55,896 bases of DNA from Jeotgalibacillus sp. S-D1 (GTDB taxonomy: Bacteria; Bacillota; Bacilli; Bacillales; Jeotgalibacillaceae), in assembly GCF_004358665.1 (NCBI RefSeq), contig NZ_SMZR01000011.1:1-55896 (forward strand), written 5' to 3'. Shown piece after piece: positions 1 to 10,969 of the stretch. The notes under the pieces are model-generated. The model had not been told where the DNA came from, did no database searches, and worked only from the letters and a program-made list of their open reading frames with translations. Every line of letters begins with the position of its first letter. The stretch's first letter is position 1. A program made the translations under genes and the position numbers.

Positions 1-121
1 AGTGTTTGATAAAGCTCATTTGTTTCATTTAAAACTTGTATTAACGTTGACGTTTTTGGTTGTTTAGTTTTCAAGGTTCAAGGTGTTTCGTTTGTGTGTT
101 GCTCTCTCAAGCGACTAGATC
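1..121 (-). ncRNA. rRNA operon leader; 16S gene begins just beyond the left edge
   Basis: On the minus strand this stretch reads as a typical Bacillus rrn leader, including a CTTGAAAACTAAACA box near 66-80 of the kind that precedes 16S genes. It runs off the window edge before the 16S start (AGAGTTTGATCC) appears. It follows two promoters at 122-151 and 206-234. The mature 16S itself is not in the window, so the operon is inferred from the leader. Confidence 0.8.
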
Positions 122-151
122 ATCATAACATTTTTTAAATGTTGATGTCAA
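122..151 (-). promoter_or_regulatory. rrn promoter P2 (sigma-A)
   Basis: On the minus strand: -35 TTGACA (146-151), 18-bp spacer, -10 TATGAT (122-127), close to consensus. It is the proximal promoter of the rRNA operon leaving the left edge. Confidence 0.82.
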
Positions 152-205
152 CAACTTTTTTTAAATTGTTTTTCGTGCGCGTTGTTTTCCTTAGCAACGA
201 ATAAT

Positions 206-234
206 AATATAACACGCTATAAACCCTGTGACAA
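206..234 (-). promoter_or_regulatory. rrn promoter P1 (sigma-A)
   Basis: On the minus strand: -35 TTGTCA (229-234), 17-bp spacer, -10 TATATT (206-211). Tandem P1/P2 promoters about 80 bp apart are usual for Bacillus rrn operons. Confidence 0.7.
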
Positions 235-477
235 TAGTTTTCTTTAAAATAAATTGATTTAATTTAACAAACCCATTAAACCCATGATTACATTCCGTTA
301 ATTCCTTTAAAGTCAGGGGTTCTTAAGTTATGTTTTCTTTCCTTATTAGTCCGGTCTTTAACTGTTACTATTAATCTTTTTTACACATTTTCATTTTTAA
401 TAATAGTTTTGTTAATTGTGGCTGTTGATTTCTGCAAAAAGGCGCGCAAATATCTATAACCAGTTTTAACAGAGCTT
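235..477. other. AT-rich spacer between lysS terminator and rrn promoters
   Basis: No coding frame with a ribosome binding site was seen here. AT-rich tracts just upstream of P1 could serve as an UP element, which is inference. Nothing else is recognised. Confidence 0.5.
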
Positions 478-514
478 AAATAATAGAAAGAGCTGCCTTT
501 ATTCAAGGCAGCTC
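478..514 (-). terminator. lysS rho-independent terminator
   Basis: On the minus strand GAGCTGCCTT (505-514) pairs with AAGGCAGCTC (490-499), followed by a T-rich run. It lies about 60 bp past the lysS stop and separates it from the rrn promoters. Confidence 0.8.
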
Positions 515-572
515 AACTACTATAAGCATGACTTTCGCCACATCAAGTAATAAAAGACAACAGCTTAATATA

Positions 573-2392
<1,820 letters not shown>

Positions 2393-2920
2393 TTATAAGT
2401 CAAAAAAATTATTCAATTGTTGTCCCGGGTTCTTTTTCCATAACCTTACACCTTCACGATCACCTAATTCCTCCTGAATTACTGAAAATGGTATTTCAAG
2501 GGATGGGTGATGAAGGCCGGGGTTTATCTCCAATAGAGGAATCAGAACAAAGCTACGTTCATGCATTCTGGGATGGGGGATCATGAGCGTGTCTGATTCC
2601 ATAATGTCATCATCGTATAATAAAATGTCAAGGTCAATGATGCGAGGCCCCCACCTGATGCCTCTTTTCCGGCCCAACCCTGCCTCGATATCCAGACAGG
2701 CTGCTAATAAATCCTTTGCAGATTTAGCTGTTTCTGCTTCTACTGCAATATTTAAAAAAGCAGGCTGATCCGTAACACCTACCGGGTCTGTTTCATAGAT
2801 AGAAGAAACACGGGTTATTTGTGTTCCTTCCAGCTCATGCAAAAGCCTGACTGCCTGTTGTAAATTGTCGTAAGAGTCGCCTACATTTGAACCAAGCGAT
2901 AAGTATGCTGTTGTCATCAT
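2393..2920 (-). CDS. folK: HPPK: 2-amino-4-hydroxy-6-hydroxymethyldihydropteridine pyrophosphokinase
   Basis: Transfers pyrophosphate from ATP to 6-hydroxymethyl-dihydropterin, the step before dihydropteroate synthase in folate synthesis. The 175-residue protein opens with AYLSLGSNVGD. It carries the HPPK signature around residues 85-105 (RWGPRIIDLDILLYDD), which includes the Mg-binding DLDILL. Start ATGATG directly abuts the folB TAG stop, so translation is probably coupled. It is the last gene of the pab/fol operon and is followed by a terminator. The C terminus is a few residues longer than I recall for B. subtilis FolK. Confidence 0.96.
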   Translation of the reverse strand: MMTTAYLSLGSNVGDSYDNLQQAVRLLHELEGTQITRVSSIYETDPVGVTDQPAFLNIAVEAETAKSAKDLLAACLDIEAGLGRKRGIRWGPRIIDLDILLYDDDIMESDTLMIPHPRMHERSFVLIPLLEINPGLHHPSLEIPFSVIQEELGDREGVRLWKKNPGQQLNNFFDL

Positions 2921-3283
2921 CTAATCACGGCCTCTGGTGATTTCAATTGCTACAGAATTGTAATGACCCGGAATAGGCGGATCCGGTTTCACAACTTCAA
3001 TCGTACATTGCTGAAGCTTTTCGAATTGTTCCAGCATCCCGGAAGCAATTTTTTCCGCCACCGCTTCTACAAGGTTACACGGCTCTCCCTCCACAATTTC
3101 TTTGCACAGCTGGTAAACATCAGCATAATTGATGGAATCCTCCACATTGTCTGATTGAGCTGATTGGGATAAATCAAGTTCCAGCAGCGCATTGACCCGA
3201 AATCGCTGCCCAAGCTTGTTTTCCTCTTTAAAAACACCGTGATATCCGTAAAACTCCATGTTATTTACTTTGATTTTATCCAA
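2921..3283 (-). CDS. folB: dihydroneopterin aldolase
   Basis: Cleaves dihydroneopterin to hydroxymethyl-dihydropterin and glycolaldehyde. The protein starts DKIKVNNMEFYGYHGV and ends with the family pattern KPDPPIPGHYNSVAIEITR. I prefer the TTG at 3281-3283, giving 120 residues: it has AAAGGTGAG a few bases upstream and matches the usual length and N terminus. An in-frame GTG at 3290-3292 would add three residues but lacks good spacing. The gene begins inside the end of folP and abuts folK, so the three are translationally coupled. Confidence 0.94.
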   Translation of the reverse strand: MDKIKVNNMEFYGYHGVFKEENKLGQRFRVNALLELDLSQSAQSDNVEDSINYADVYQLCKEIVEGEPCNLVEAVAEKIASGMLEQFEKLQQCTIEVVKPDPPIPGHYNSVAIEITRGRD

Positions 3284-4106
3284 TTGACTCACCTTTCCCT
3301 ACTAATGCATCCATCATTTTTGCCATTCTGGCCATTTCTTTTACGTCGTGGACCCGTACAATATGACAGCCTTTTTGGATGCCGTAGCATATTGTAGCAC
3401 CCGTACCCTCCATCCGTTCAGAAGCTGGGAGATCGAGTACATTGCCAATCATTGATTTGCGTGAAGTTGCCAGTAATACAGGATAACCAAGGTTAACCAG
3501 ATGGTCGAGATTTCTCATCATTTCAATATTTTGCTTTTGTGATTTTACAAAACCGATGCCCGGATCTAAAATAATTTGGCCGTTTGAAACGCCCGCTTCT
3601 TTTGCAATGGCGATGCTCTCCCGTAGATCATTCCATGCTTCCTCAATAAAAGAGGTGTATTGGCGGTTTTTCCGGTTATGCATCAGAATGATCGGTACGT
3701 TTTTTTCTGCAGCTACTTTCGCGATCTCCGGCTCCCGCTTTGCACCCCAGACATCATTGATAATGGACGCCCCTGCCTCTATTGCAGCTTTTGCGGTAGA
3801 AGCTTTATATGTATCAATGGAAATCGGCACGTCAACCTCCGCCATAATTGCTTCAATAACGGGGATAACGCGGGAGATTTCTTCTTCCTCAGAGACCGGC
3901 TGATGTCCGGGTCTGGTCGATTCTCCACCGATATCAATAATATCAGCTCCTTGGGCGATCATTTCCTTTACTCTGGCAACCGCTTTTTCCCTCTGATCAA
4001 ACTGACCGCCATCAGAAAAGGAATCCGGGGTTACATTCAGGATACCCATAATCATTGTTTTTTTATGTAAATTTAGCTGTTTGTTTCCGCAATGCAGTAT
4101 AGTCAT
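3276..4106 (-). CDS. folP: dihydropteroate synthase
   Basis: Condenses p-aminobenzoate with hydroxymethyl-dihydropterin pyrophosphate; it is the sulfonamide target. The 276-residue TIM barrel has both signatures: MGILNVTPDSFSDGG near residues 20-34 and IDIGGESTRPG near 60-70. ATSRKSMIG in the C-terminal half carries the pterin/PABA-contact SRK. ATG is preceded by GAGGGG. It sits between pabC, whose product supplies PABA, and folB. Confidence 0.97.
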   Translation of the reverse strand: MTILHCGNKQLNLHKKTMIMGILNVTPDSFSDGGQFDQREKAVARVKEMIAQGADIIDIGGESTRPGHQPVSEEEEISRVIPVIEAIMAEVDVPISIDTYKASTAKAAIEAGASIINDVWGAKREPEIAKVAAEKNVPIILMHNRKNRQYTSFIEEAWNDLRESIAIAKEAGVSNGQIILDPGIGFVKSQKQNIEMMRNLDHLVNLGYPVLLATSRKSMIGNVLDLPASERMEGTGATICYGIQKGCHIVRVHDVKEMARMAKMMDALVGKGESIG

Positions 4107-4134
4107 TGCTTGTCCCCTCTTTCATCCATCGATC

Positions 4135-4986
4135 TTACCGGTCTTCTATACGCATTAGAGACCGTGTTGATTGCTGGTATTTTTGCAGTAAGTGCCTGGT
4201 CCACTTTCCTTCGGTGCCGGAAAAATGGGTATCTTCAATTGAATGAATCGGAACGATCTCCTGAATCGAGTTGGTGATAAATACTTCTTCAGCCTGAAGC
4301 ACCGCTTCTTTTTTAAAATTACCTATCGACACATGAAGGTCCGATTCCCCGGCAAGGGCGAGCACCATTTTCCTCGTAACCCCCGGTAATATGCCAGTGG
4401 ATAATGCCGGAGTGTATAGAGTACGCTTCTCTATCCAAAAAATATTGGAAGAGACTCCTTCGGCTACAAACCCATCAGCCGTTAAAAAAATACCTTCCGT
4501 TGCAGCCTTCGTTACTTCCCGTCTTGCCGCTATATTATTAAGGTAGTGATGGGATTTTAATCGTATTTTTGTTTCCGGGGTATTTCTTGGGATAGAGAGC
4601 CATTGACCGGCTTTGCCGCCAGTATTCTGCGGCGGAAGTTCTTTTTGTATAAGCATAACAACAGGATTATCGTACGGTTCGGGAAAAAGCCCCACATCCC
4701 GTATCCCCGCAGATACATTTAAACGGTAATAGCCATCCGAACCCCCGTTTGCCTGCTGTAATTTTTGAACGATGCCTGCCGCTTCACTTTCCCCCAATGA
4801 ATAGTTAATCCCCATTTCTTTTAATGCTTCATTCAGGCGATCCAGATGGTCCCCAAGTAAGAAAGGGTGGCCCCCATACGTCCGAAAGGTCTCAAAAACC
4901 CCCAGTCCATAGAGATACCCATGATCGAAGGGAGAAATCTTTGCTTCCTCAGCGGACAGGATCGAGCCATTTATCCATATTTTCAC
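4135..4986 (-). CDS. pabC: 4-amino-4-deoxychorismate lyase (aminotransferase class IV)
   Basis: PLP enzyme that splits aminodeoxychorismate into p-aminobenzoate and pyruvate. The 283-residue fold-type IV protein has the N-terminal segment [20 protein letters not shown] and the Schiff-base lysine in [10 protein letters not shown] (about residue 145). Start is GTG, overlapping the pabA TGA as GTGA, with GGAGGTG upstream inside pabA. D-amino acid or branched-chain aminotransferases share this fold, but the position between pabA and folP supports PabC. Confidence 0.93.
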   Translation of the reverse strand: MKIWINGSILSAEEAKISPFDHGYLYGLGVFETFRTYGGHPFLLGDHLDRLNEALKEMGINYSLGESEAAGIVQKLQQANGGSDGYYRLNVSAGIRDVGLFPEPYDNPVVMLIQKELPPQNTGGKAGQWLSIPRNTPETKIRLKSHHYLNNIAARREVTKAATEGIFLTADGFVAEGVSSNIFWIEKRTLYTPALSTGILPGVTRKMVLALAGESDLHVSIGNFKKEAVLQAEEVFITNSIQEIVPIHSIEDTHFSGTEGKWTRHLLQKYQQSTRSLMRIEDR

Positions 4987-5579
4987 CGGACATCCACCTC
5001 CGGGCTGAACGATCGATAAGTTTCAAGAAAGTTGCGCAATAACAACTTGCCTTGTTCTGTCATAATGGATTCAGGATGGTATTGCACTCCTTCTATTGCC
5101 AGCTCGCGATGTCTTAGGCCCATGATTTCCCCCTGGTCTGTCCACGATGTAACCATTAACTCCTCCGGCACGCTTTCTTTTTCTACAATGAGTGAGTGAT
5201 AGCGTGTAGCTGTAAAAGGATTTGGCAGTTGTTCATAAACCGTCTGCCCATCATGGTAAATCAGCGAAGTTTTCCCGTGCATTAACCGACTTGCGCGGAC
5301 AACATTTCCGCCAAACACCTGAGCAATGGACTGGTGTCCTAAACAAACCCCAAAAATGGGGATGACACCGGCAAACGCCTTAATAGCTTTAAGACTGATG
5401 CCTGCTTCATTCGGGCTGCACGGTCCCGGTGAGATCATTAAGTATTTAGGGTTCATATGAGCGATTTCTTCAATTGTTATTTCATCGTTCCGGCGGACGA
5501 CAAGCTCTTCACCCAATTCACCAAGAAACTGAACTAAATTATACGTAAAGGAATCGTAGTTATCGATCATCAAGATCAT
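4983..5579 (-). CDS. pabA: aminodeoxychorismate/anthranilate synthase glutamine amidotransferase subunit
   Basis: Class I glutamine amidotransferase that supplies ammonia to PabB; in B. subtilis the same subunit also serves anthranilate synthase. With the ATG at 5577-5579 the protein has 198 residues and begins [18 protein letters not shown]. The nucleophile Cys lies in [11 protein letters not shown] near residue 79, and the His/Glu pair in GVQYHPESI near 168-172. A longer frame from 5621 is rejected because AGGGAGG sits just before the chosen ATG. ATGA overlaps the end of pabB. Confidence 0.95.
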   Translation of the reverse strand: MILMIDNYDSFTYNLVQFLGELGEELVVRRNDEITIEEIAHMNPKYLMISPGPCSPNEAGISLKAIKAFAGVIPIFGVCLGHQSIAQVFGGNVVRASRLMHGKTSLIYHDGQTVYEQLPNPFTATRYHSLIVEKESVPEELMVTSWTDQGEIMGLRHRELAIEGVQYHPESIMTEQGKLLLRNFLETYRSFSPEVDVR

Positions 5580-6988
5580 GGTCTTGCCTCCCTGCCTTCC
5601 GCTAAATCTTTTGCATGCCATAGTGCCCTGGCTTTTTTAAGCGATTCTTTATATTCACGATCAGGGTGGGAATCAATAACTACTCCTGCGCCCGCCTGCA
5701 CATGCCCCACACCATCCTGTACCAGCATTGTACGGATAACGATATTTAATTCCATGTCTCCATTAAAGCCTATCCAGCCAATCGACCCTGTATACAATCC
5801 TCTTCTTACGGGTTCCAGCTCTTCAATAATTTCCATCGTTCGTACTTTCGGTGCTCCCGTAATCGTTCCGCCCGGAAATACCGCCCGGATTACATCCGCT
5901 TCATTATTTCCTGTGTCAAGCTGGCCCCGCACATTCGACACAATATGCATAACATGGGAATATTTTTCGATTACCATAAATTCATTTACTTCTACTGTGC
6001 CATATTTACATACTCTGCCAAGATCATTTCGTTCAAGATCCACCAGCATGACATGCTCGGCCCGTTCCTTTTCGTTGTGAATCAATTCATCCGCAAGCAT
6101 TTGATCTTCACTTTCATCTTTTCCTCTTGAGCGTGTCCCGGCAATCGGTCTTGTACTTAATTCCGAACCGGCTTTTTTAACCAAAAGCTCGGGAGAAGCC
6201 GATACAATCTGTGCATCAGGCCAATGCATATAGGACATATACGGAGAGGGATTGAATGCACGCAGCTCCTTATAGATGGAAAGCGGACTGGTTCGAAGCG
6301 AATTTGATTGACGGACAGACAGATTCACCTGGAACACATCACCTTGTGCAATATAAGCCCTGATCGCTTCTGCAGCCAGGCTGAATTCCTGCTCATCCAT
6401 TGAGAATGCCATATCATCCGCCGCATGCAAAGGATTGGCTGAAGATAAGGCTTCATCATCATCGTGCTGTTGAAATTGCTCCCACGATTCGACCCATTTA
6501 TCCAGCGTCCGACCTATTTCATCATCGTGCAGCATCATAAAATAAAGAAGGCCTGTCTGCTGGTCAAAAACAAGCCACTGATCAAATAGCATAAAACAAA
6601 TATCGGGAAGTCCGTGATCGTCCTCCGCAAGGGTTTCAAGTCCTTCAATTGAGCGAACATAATCATAGCTGATATAGCCGATTGCACCCCCTTGGAAATC
6701 TGGAAGATCAGGGATCGGATCATTTTTAAAGGACTGCATCCACTCGATTAGTTCACGCAGCGGGTCTCCTTTAAACGTGCGTTCACTTCCATTTTCATGG
6801 ACAGTTAATGTATCTTGTTTTCCCGTCGCCCAGGCGAATGGGCGAATGCCGGCTATGCTGTAACGACCGCCCCGGCCGCTCTCTAAAAAAACATGGCGGT
6901 TCTCATGCGCTGTGAGCTTTGTATACGTATGAAAAAATTCTTCATGCGTCGTTTTAAGGGTTCGATAGGATATTGTGTAGCGGCTCAT
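5576..6988 (-). CDS. pabB: aminodeoxychorismate synthase component I
   Basis: Converts chorismate to 4-amino-4-deoxychorismate with PabA, opening the PABA branch of folate synthesis. At 470 residues it has the chorismate-binding domain in its C-terminal half, with [12 protein letters not shown] near 280, the [12 protein letters not shown] block near 318-330 and [11 protein letters not shown] near 370. ATG is preceded by GGGAGTG. TrpE has the same fold, but this gene heads the pabA-pabC-folP-folB-folK run, so PabB is the safer call. No convincing promoter was read in the 130 bp after cysK. Confidence 0.95.
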   Translation of the reverse strand: MSRYTISYRTLKTTHEEFFHTYTKLTAHENRHVFLESGRGGRYSIAGIRPFAWATGKQDTLTVHENGSERTFKGDPLRELIEWMQSFKNDPIPDLPDFQGGAIGYISYDYVRSIEGLETLAEDDHGLPDICFMLFDQWLVFDQQTGLLYFMMLHDDEIGRTLDKWVESWEQFQQHDDDEALSSANPLHAADDMAFSMDEQEFSLAAEAIRAYIAQGDVFQVNLSVRQSNSLRTSPLSIYKELRAFNPSPYMSYMHWPDAQIVSASPELLVKKAGSELSTRPIAGTRSRGKDESEDQMLADELIHNEKERAEHVMLVDLERNDLGRVCKYGTVEVNEFMVIEKYSHVMHIVSNVRGQLDTGNNEADVIRAVFPGGTITGAPKVRTMEIIEELEPVRRGLYTGSIGWIGFNGDMELNIVIRTMLVQDGVGHVQAGAGVVIDSHPDREYKESLKKARALWHAKDLAEGREARP

Positions 6989-7082
6989 CGTGATGTCACT
7001 CCCAGGTTAGTGTTATTATCTTTCATCATACACGAACCATCCGATTGATTCATCGGTAAAATATCTGGAATAATTTAAGCGC

Positions 7083-7113
7083 AAAAAAGCAGGCTCTCTT
7101 TTGGAGAGCCTGC
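7083..7113 (-). terminator. cysK terminator
   Basis: On the minus strand GCAGGCTCTC (7104-7113) pairs with GAGAGCCTGC (7089-7098), followed by TTTTTT. It starts about 10 bp after the cysK stop. Confidence 0.9.
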
Positions 7114-7121
7114 CGGTTTGT

Positions 7122-8048
7122 TTAGTCTTCAAATTGATAAAGCGGGGTGCTGAGGTAGCGTTCTCCGTTACTTGGGATAACAGCGAGCACTTTTTTACCT
7201 TTCCCAAGCTCTTTAGCCACCTTCAAGGCAGCAAAGATCGCGGCACCGGAAGAAATCCCTCCTAAAATACCTTCTTCCTTTGCAGCTTTACGGGCTGTTT
7301 CAAAGGATTGCTCATTTGTAACCTGTATAACACCGTCATAAATCTTTGTATTTAAAATATCAGGAATAAAGCCAGCGCCGATCCCTTGAATCTTGTGAGG
7401 ACCCGGCTTGCCCCCAGATAAAATAGGTGAGTCAGTTGGTTCCACAGCATAAATTTTTACATCATTATATTTTTCGCGAATTACCTCTCCGGCACCTGTA
7501 ATCGTGCCTCCTGTTCCAATACCTGAAACAAAGGCGTCCAGCTGATCACCCATCTGTTCAACAATTTCTTTTCCTGTTGTACGTCGGTGAACCTCCGGGT
7601 TTGCTTCATTTTTAAACTGCTGAGGCATAAAGTACCCTTTTTCATTTGAAATTTCCTCTGCTTTAGCAATGGCGCCCTTCATTCCTTCAGGACCAGGGGT
7701 CAATACAAGTTCAGCACCATAAGCGCGGAGCAGATTGCGTCGTTCCATACTCATCGTCTCTGGCATAACAAGGACTGAACGGTACCCTTTTGCAGCTGCA
7801 ATCATTGCAAGACCGATTCCAGTGTTCCCGCTGGTCGGTTCGATAATAGTATCTCCTTCTTTAAGAGAGCCGCTTTCTTCAGCCGCTTCGATCATGGCAA
7901 GCGCAATGCGGTCTTTAACACTGCTGCCCGGATTCATATACTCAAGCTTTAGATAGACCTCTGCTGAATCTCCGTCTGTCAGTCTGTTCAATTTTACGAT
8001 AGGTGTTTGACCTACCAATTCTGAAATGTTATTTGCAATACGTACCAT
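7122..8048 (-). CDS. cysK: cysteine synthase A (O-acetylserine sulfhydrylase)
   Basis: PLP enzyme making cysteine from O-acetylserine and sulfide. From the ATG at 8046-8048 the protein has 308 residues and begins [19 protein letters not shown]. The PLP lysine is in [11 protein letters not shown] (about residue 44). The phosphate-binding loop is [10 protein letters not shown] (about 177-186). GGGAGTGG precedes this ATG; an upstream in-frame start at 8138 would add 30 unrelated residues and is rejected. It stands alone between two terminators. CymR control, known in B. subtilis, was not demonstrated from the sequence. Confidence 0.95.
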   Translation of the reverse strand: MVRIANNISELVGQTPIVKLNRLTDGDSAEVYLKLEYMNPGSSVKDRIALAMIEAAEESGSLKEGDTIIEPTSGNTGIGLAMIAAAKGYRSVLVMPETMSMERRNLLRAYGAELVLTPGPEGMKGAIAKAEEISNEKGYFMPQQFKNEANPEVHRRTTGKEIVEQMGDQLDAFVSGIGTGGTITGAGEVIREKYNDVKIYAVEPTDSPILSGGKPGPHKIQGIGAGFIPDILNTKIYDGVIQVTNEQSFETARKAAKEEGILGGISSGAAIFAALKVAKELGKGKKVLAVIPSNGERYLSTPLYQFED

Positions 8049-8179
8049 TTTTCCACTCCCAATCCCTAGTGATATTATCGGTTTTATGTCATGTACCAAA
8101 TTTACCAACTTTACAGAAAGATAGCAACTACTATGCACTAAAATGTTGAATTTAATTTATTGGCTTTTTTCCTATTTAT

Positions 8180-8215
8180 AAAAAAGAGACACCGTTGCTT
8201 TTTCGCCAGTGTCTC
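8180..8215 (-). terminator. terminator of the coaX-hslO-prsA-like operon
   Basis: On the minus strand GAGACAC (8209-8215) pairs with GTGTCTC (8186-8192), with inner pairing, and is followed by TTTTTT. It lies directly after the PrsA-like gene. Confidence 0.85.
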
Positions 8216-8221
8216 TATCAG

Positions 8222-9121
8222 TTATTCAGTTTCTCCATAAAACCAGGATATAGGGAATTCCTCCCAAAATGACTCTGCCGTAACCGGCACATTAAGCTGT
8301 TCGATAGCCAACTGTCTTTCAATTCGTCCTTTCACTTCTTCAAAGCTGAATTCCACTCCATCAGTTGTTTCGTGCAGGAATATAATCGTAAACCCATCTT
8401 CGACAGCGATAGGATCTGACCACTCTCCAGCACTTAATCCATTTGCAGCCTCCACCACCTGTTCATCCACGGATGTGGAGTTTTCTGGCACATATCCAAG
8501 CAGTCCTCCCTGACTCGCCGTGGTTTCATCTACGGAACGCTCCCTTGCCAATGCTTCAAAAGAGGAATCGTTATCTAGCTCTTCCATTACCTGATTAGCC
8601 TCAGCTTCTGTAGAGACCACGATTTGGGATAAACGATACATAGCAGGAATGGAATAAAGTGAGGAGTTTTCTTCGTAAAAGGTTTGAAGTTCTTCCTCGG
8701 AAATTTCGACTTCGCTTGTAATTAGTTTTTCAAGGATAATTTCAGTTCTCAGCTGTTCCTTTAGTACCTCTTCATTCGGCATAGAGGCTTGATCATACAC
8801 ATTTAACACAGAACGCAGCATGGAAAATTCCTGCTCCAGCTCTTGATCAGAGACTGATATATCATACTTATCAGCTGATTGTTCCATAACACTCTGGTTG
8901 ACCAGCTGCTGCAGCACTTCCTTGCCATAACGCAGTTCAATTGCATGAAGCCAGTCCTGGCGGGAAATGTCTTCATCTCCTACCGTTGCTACGACTTCCG
9001 ATGATGTCTGATTTCCATCTTTTACAATCCAGGCAATCAGAGTGAAAAGGTTAGTAATGAGTAAAAATCCAATAATATAGACGAGGGGCTTCGCTTTCAG
9101 ACGTTTTTTTTCTGTTATCAT
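8222..9121 (-). CDS. PrsA/SurA-like membrane-anchored peptidyl-prolyl isomerase (YacD type)
   Basis: Probable extracytoplasmic foldase. The 299-residue protein has a basic N terminus, one hydrophobic segment (about residues 12-34) and no cysteine for a lipobox, so it is likely an uncleaved signal anchor rather than a lipoprotein like PrsA. A SurA_N-type helical region (about 45-125) is followed by a parvulin-like domain (about 150-265) with GGLLGYVPENS and the LSAGEWSDPI block. Position after hslO matches B. subtilis yacD. The ribosome binding site is weak, so coupling to hslO is likely. The substrate is unknown. Confidence 0.85.
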   Translation of the reverse strand: MITEKKRLKAKPLVYIIGFLLITNLFTLIAWIVKDGNQTSSEVVATVGDEDISRQDWLHAIELRYGKEVLQQLVNQSVMEQSADKYDISVSDQELEQEFSMLRSVLNVYDQASMPNEEVLKEQLRTEIILEKLITSEVEISEEELQTFYEENSSLYSIPAMYRLSQIVVSTEAEANQVMEELDNDSSFEALARERSVDETTASQGGLLGYVPENSTSVDEQVVEAANGLSAGEWSDPIAVEDGFTIIFLHETTDGVEFSFEEVKGRIERQLAIEQLNVPVTAESFWEEFPISWFYGETE

Positions 9122-9127
9122 CTTTAT

Positions 9128-10006
9128 TTACTTGGCCTCTTGCAAAAAGCTTTCCAATTCTTGTTGATCAAAGTGATACGTTTCATGGCAGAAGTGACAT
9201 TGCGCTTCCGCTTGACCGTCTTCGTCAATCATCTCTTGTATTTCAGTTGAACCCAGGCTAATAATTGCTGCTCCAAATCTTTCTTTTGAGCATTTGCATT
9301 TAAATGACACCGGAAGTGAATCCAGAACCTTCACTTTTCCTTCTCCCAGCACCGCTTCCAAAATCTTTTCAGGAGACAGCCCCTGTTGAATCAATTTCGA
9401 AATAGGAGGAATCAGTTTTAAGCGTCTTTCAATCGATTCAATAGTAGCATCATCTGCACCCGGCATTAATTGAATAATAAATCCTCCAGCTGCCAGGATG
9501 CTGTTATCAGGATTTACTAGTACTCCCACTCCTACAGAAGACGGCACTTGCTCAGAAGTAGCAAAGTAGTACGTAAAATCCTCTCCAAGCTCCCCTGAAA
9601 CAAGAGGAACCTGTCCTGTGAAATTTTCACGCATGCCAAGATCTTTAACGATCGTGAGTGAACCCTCTGTTCCAACTGCTCCTCTGACGTCAAGTTTTCC
9701 CTGTTCATTTAAATCAAGGTGGGTTTGAGGGTTTGTAACATATCCTCTCACCTCTCCATTAGCATTGCTGTCGACTAAAATTAATCCAATCGGACCATTC
9801 CCTTCGACTTTAACTGTCAGGTTATTGTCCCCTTTTAGCATGGCACCCATCATTACGCCTGCAGTCATTGTTCTGCCTAATGCAGCTGATGCTGTCGGCC
9901 AGGTGTAGTGGCGTCGCTGTGCTTCTTGAACTGTTGCCGTTGTATTGGCTGCATACGCACGAATTTGCCCGTCGTATGCGAGGGCACGCACCATATAATC
10001 CTTCAT
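9128..10006 (-). CDS. hslO: Hsp33 redox-regulated chaperonin
   Basis: Chaperone activated by oxidation, protecting cytoplasmic proteins from oxidative unfolding. The 292-residue length is normal. The four zinc-binding, redox-switch cysteines are present in the C-terminal part as CKC (about 237-239) and CHFC (about 270-273). ATG is preceded by AGGAG and overlaps the coaX stop as ATGA. It is the middle gene of coaX-hslO-prsA-like. Confidence 0.97.
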   Translation of the reverse strand: MKDYMVRALAYDGQIRAYAANTTATVQEAQRRHYTWPTASAALGRTMTAGVMMGAMLKGDNNLTVKVEGNGPIGLILVDSNANGEVRGYVTNPQTHLDLNEQGKLDVRGAVGTEGSLTIVKDLGMRENFTGQVPLVSGELGEDFTYYFATSEQVPSSVGVGVLVNPDNSILAAGGFIIQLMPGADDATIESIERRLKLIPPISKLIQQGLSPEKILEAVLGEGKVKVLDSLPVSFKCKCSKERFGAAIISLGSTEIQEMIDEDGQAEAQCHFCHETYHFDQQELESFLQEAK

Positions 10007-10791
10007 TGCGCATTCTCCTTTCGATCTTCCATATTCCGTTTATAAATAAGCTGCAGTCCTTTCAGGGTGAGAAAAGAATCTACACAATCAATGATGTCTG
10101 ACTCCCTGGAAATGAGGGAAGCTAAACCTCCTGTGGCGATAACCTTTACAGGTTCATTTGCTTCCTTTTTCATTCGGGAAACAATTCCCTCCACCTGGCC
10201 CACATAGCCATAGACAATGCCCGCCTGCATGGCGGTTACAGTGCTTTTTCCTATAACATGTTCCGGACGGGCAATTTCAATACGGGGAAGCTTTGCTGCT
10301 TTGGAGTAAAGAGCTTCTGTAGAAATGCCTATCCCTGGCGCTATAACACCGCCCATATACTGACGATGTTCATTTATATAACAATAGGTGGTCGCTGTTC
10401 CAAAATCTACAATGATCAATGATCCGCCGTGATCCTGGATCCCCGCCACTGCATTTACAATTCGGTCAGCACCGACTTCTTTAGGATTATCATATTTTAT
10501 ATTCAGCCCCGTTTTCATACCTGGTCCGACAACGAGCGGCTTTAGATTAAAGTATTTCTGGCACATTCTCTCCAATGGGAACATAATAGGCGGAACCACG
10601 GAGGAAATAATGATTCCATCAAATTGATCAAAGGCAAGGCCTACGTGTTCAAATAAATTCTTCACAAGCATACCGTACTCATCTTCAGTCTTATGACGGT
10701 TGGTTTCAATACGCCAATGAAAATTCAACTTATCATTTTCATATACACCCAGAACTGTGTTTGTATTCCCAACATCCAAAACAAATATCAT
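10003..10791 (-). CDS. coaX: type III pantothenate kinase
   Basis: Phosphorylates pantothenate, the first step of CoA synthesis. From the ATG at 10789-10791 it has 262 residues, opening with [16 protein letters not shown] (the phosphate-1 motif of the ASKHA fold). It also carries [11 protein letters not shown] and DFGTATTY in the middle. The longer frame to 10911 is rejected because the extended -10 promoter lies inside it and GGTG precedes the chosen ATG. First gene of a three-gene operon with hslO and a PrsA-like foldase. Confidence 0.94.
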   Translation of the reverse strand: MIFVLDVGNTNTVLGVYENDKLNFHWRIETNRHKTEDEYGMLVKNLFEHVGLAFDQFDGIIISSVVPPIMFPLERMCQKYFNLKPLVVGPGMKTGLNIKYDNPKEVGADRIVNAVAGIQDHGGSLIIVDFGTATTYCYINEHRQYMGGVIAPGIGISTEALYSKAAKLPRIEIARPEHVIGKSTVTAMQAGIVYGYVGQVEGIVSRMKKEANEPVKVIATGGLASLISRESDIIDCVDSFLTLKGLQLIYKRNMEDRKENAQ

Positions 10792-10830
10792 GTTATTCAC
10801 CATTCCTAAAGAATTATTCATACTGCGAAT

Positions 10831-10839
10831 ATCATAACA
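10831..10839 (-). promoter_or_regulatory. coaX promoter (extended -10)
   Basis: On the minus strand an extended -10, TGT-TATGAT (TATGAT at 10831-10836), lies about 40 bp before the coaX ATG. I could not find a good -35 at the right distance, so it would rely on the extended -10. Confidence 0.55.
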
Positions 10840-10933
10840 TAATTTCTTACAAAATCTATTGCACAGAACCGAAACAAAAGATGGATTTTGGAAGGCGCTG
10901 AGGGAAAACAAATGCGAATGCTGTTAAATAAAC

Positions 10934-10965
10934 GAAAAAGACGCCGTTAGACGGCGCCTTTTTTC
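10934..10965 (-). terminator. ftsH terminator
   Basis: On the minus strand GGCGCCGT pairs with ACGGCGTC (one wobble), followed by TTTTTCG. The hairpin is nearly symmetric, with A/T runs on both sides. It follows the ftsH stop immediately. Confidence 0.88.
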
Positions 10966-10969
10966 AGAA

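Noticed and set aside
8049-8179. CymR-controlled promoter for cysK
   Set aside because: A weak TTGCTA/TAAATT pair exists, but no clear CymR motif; too uncertain to list.
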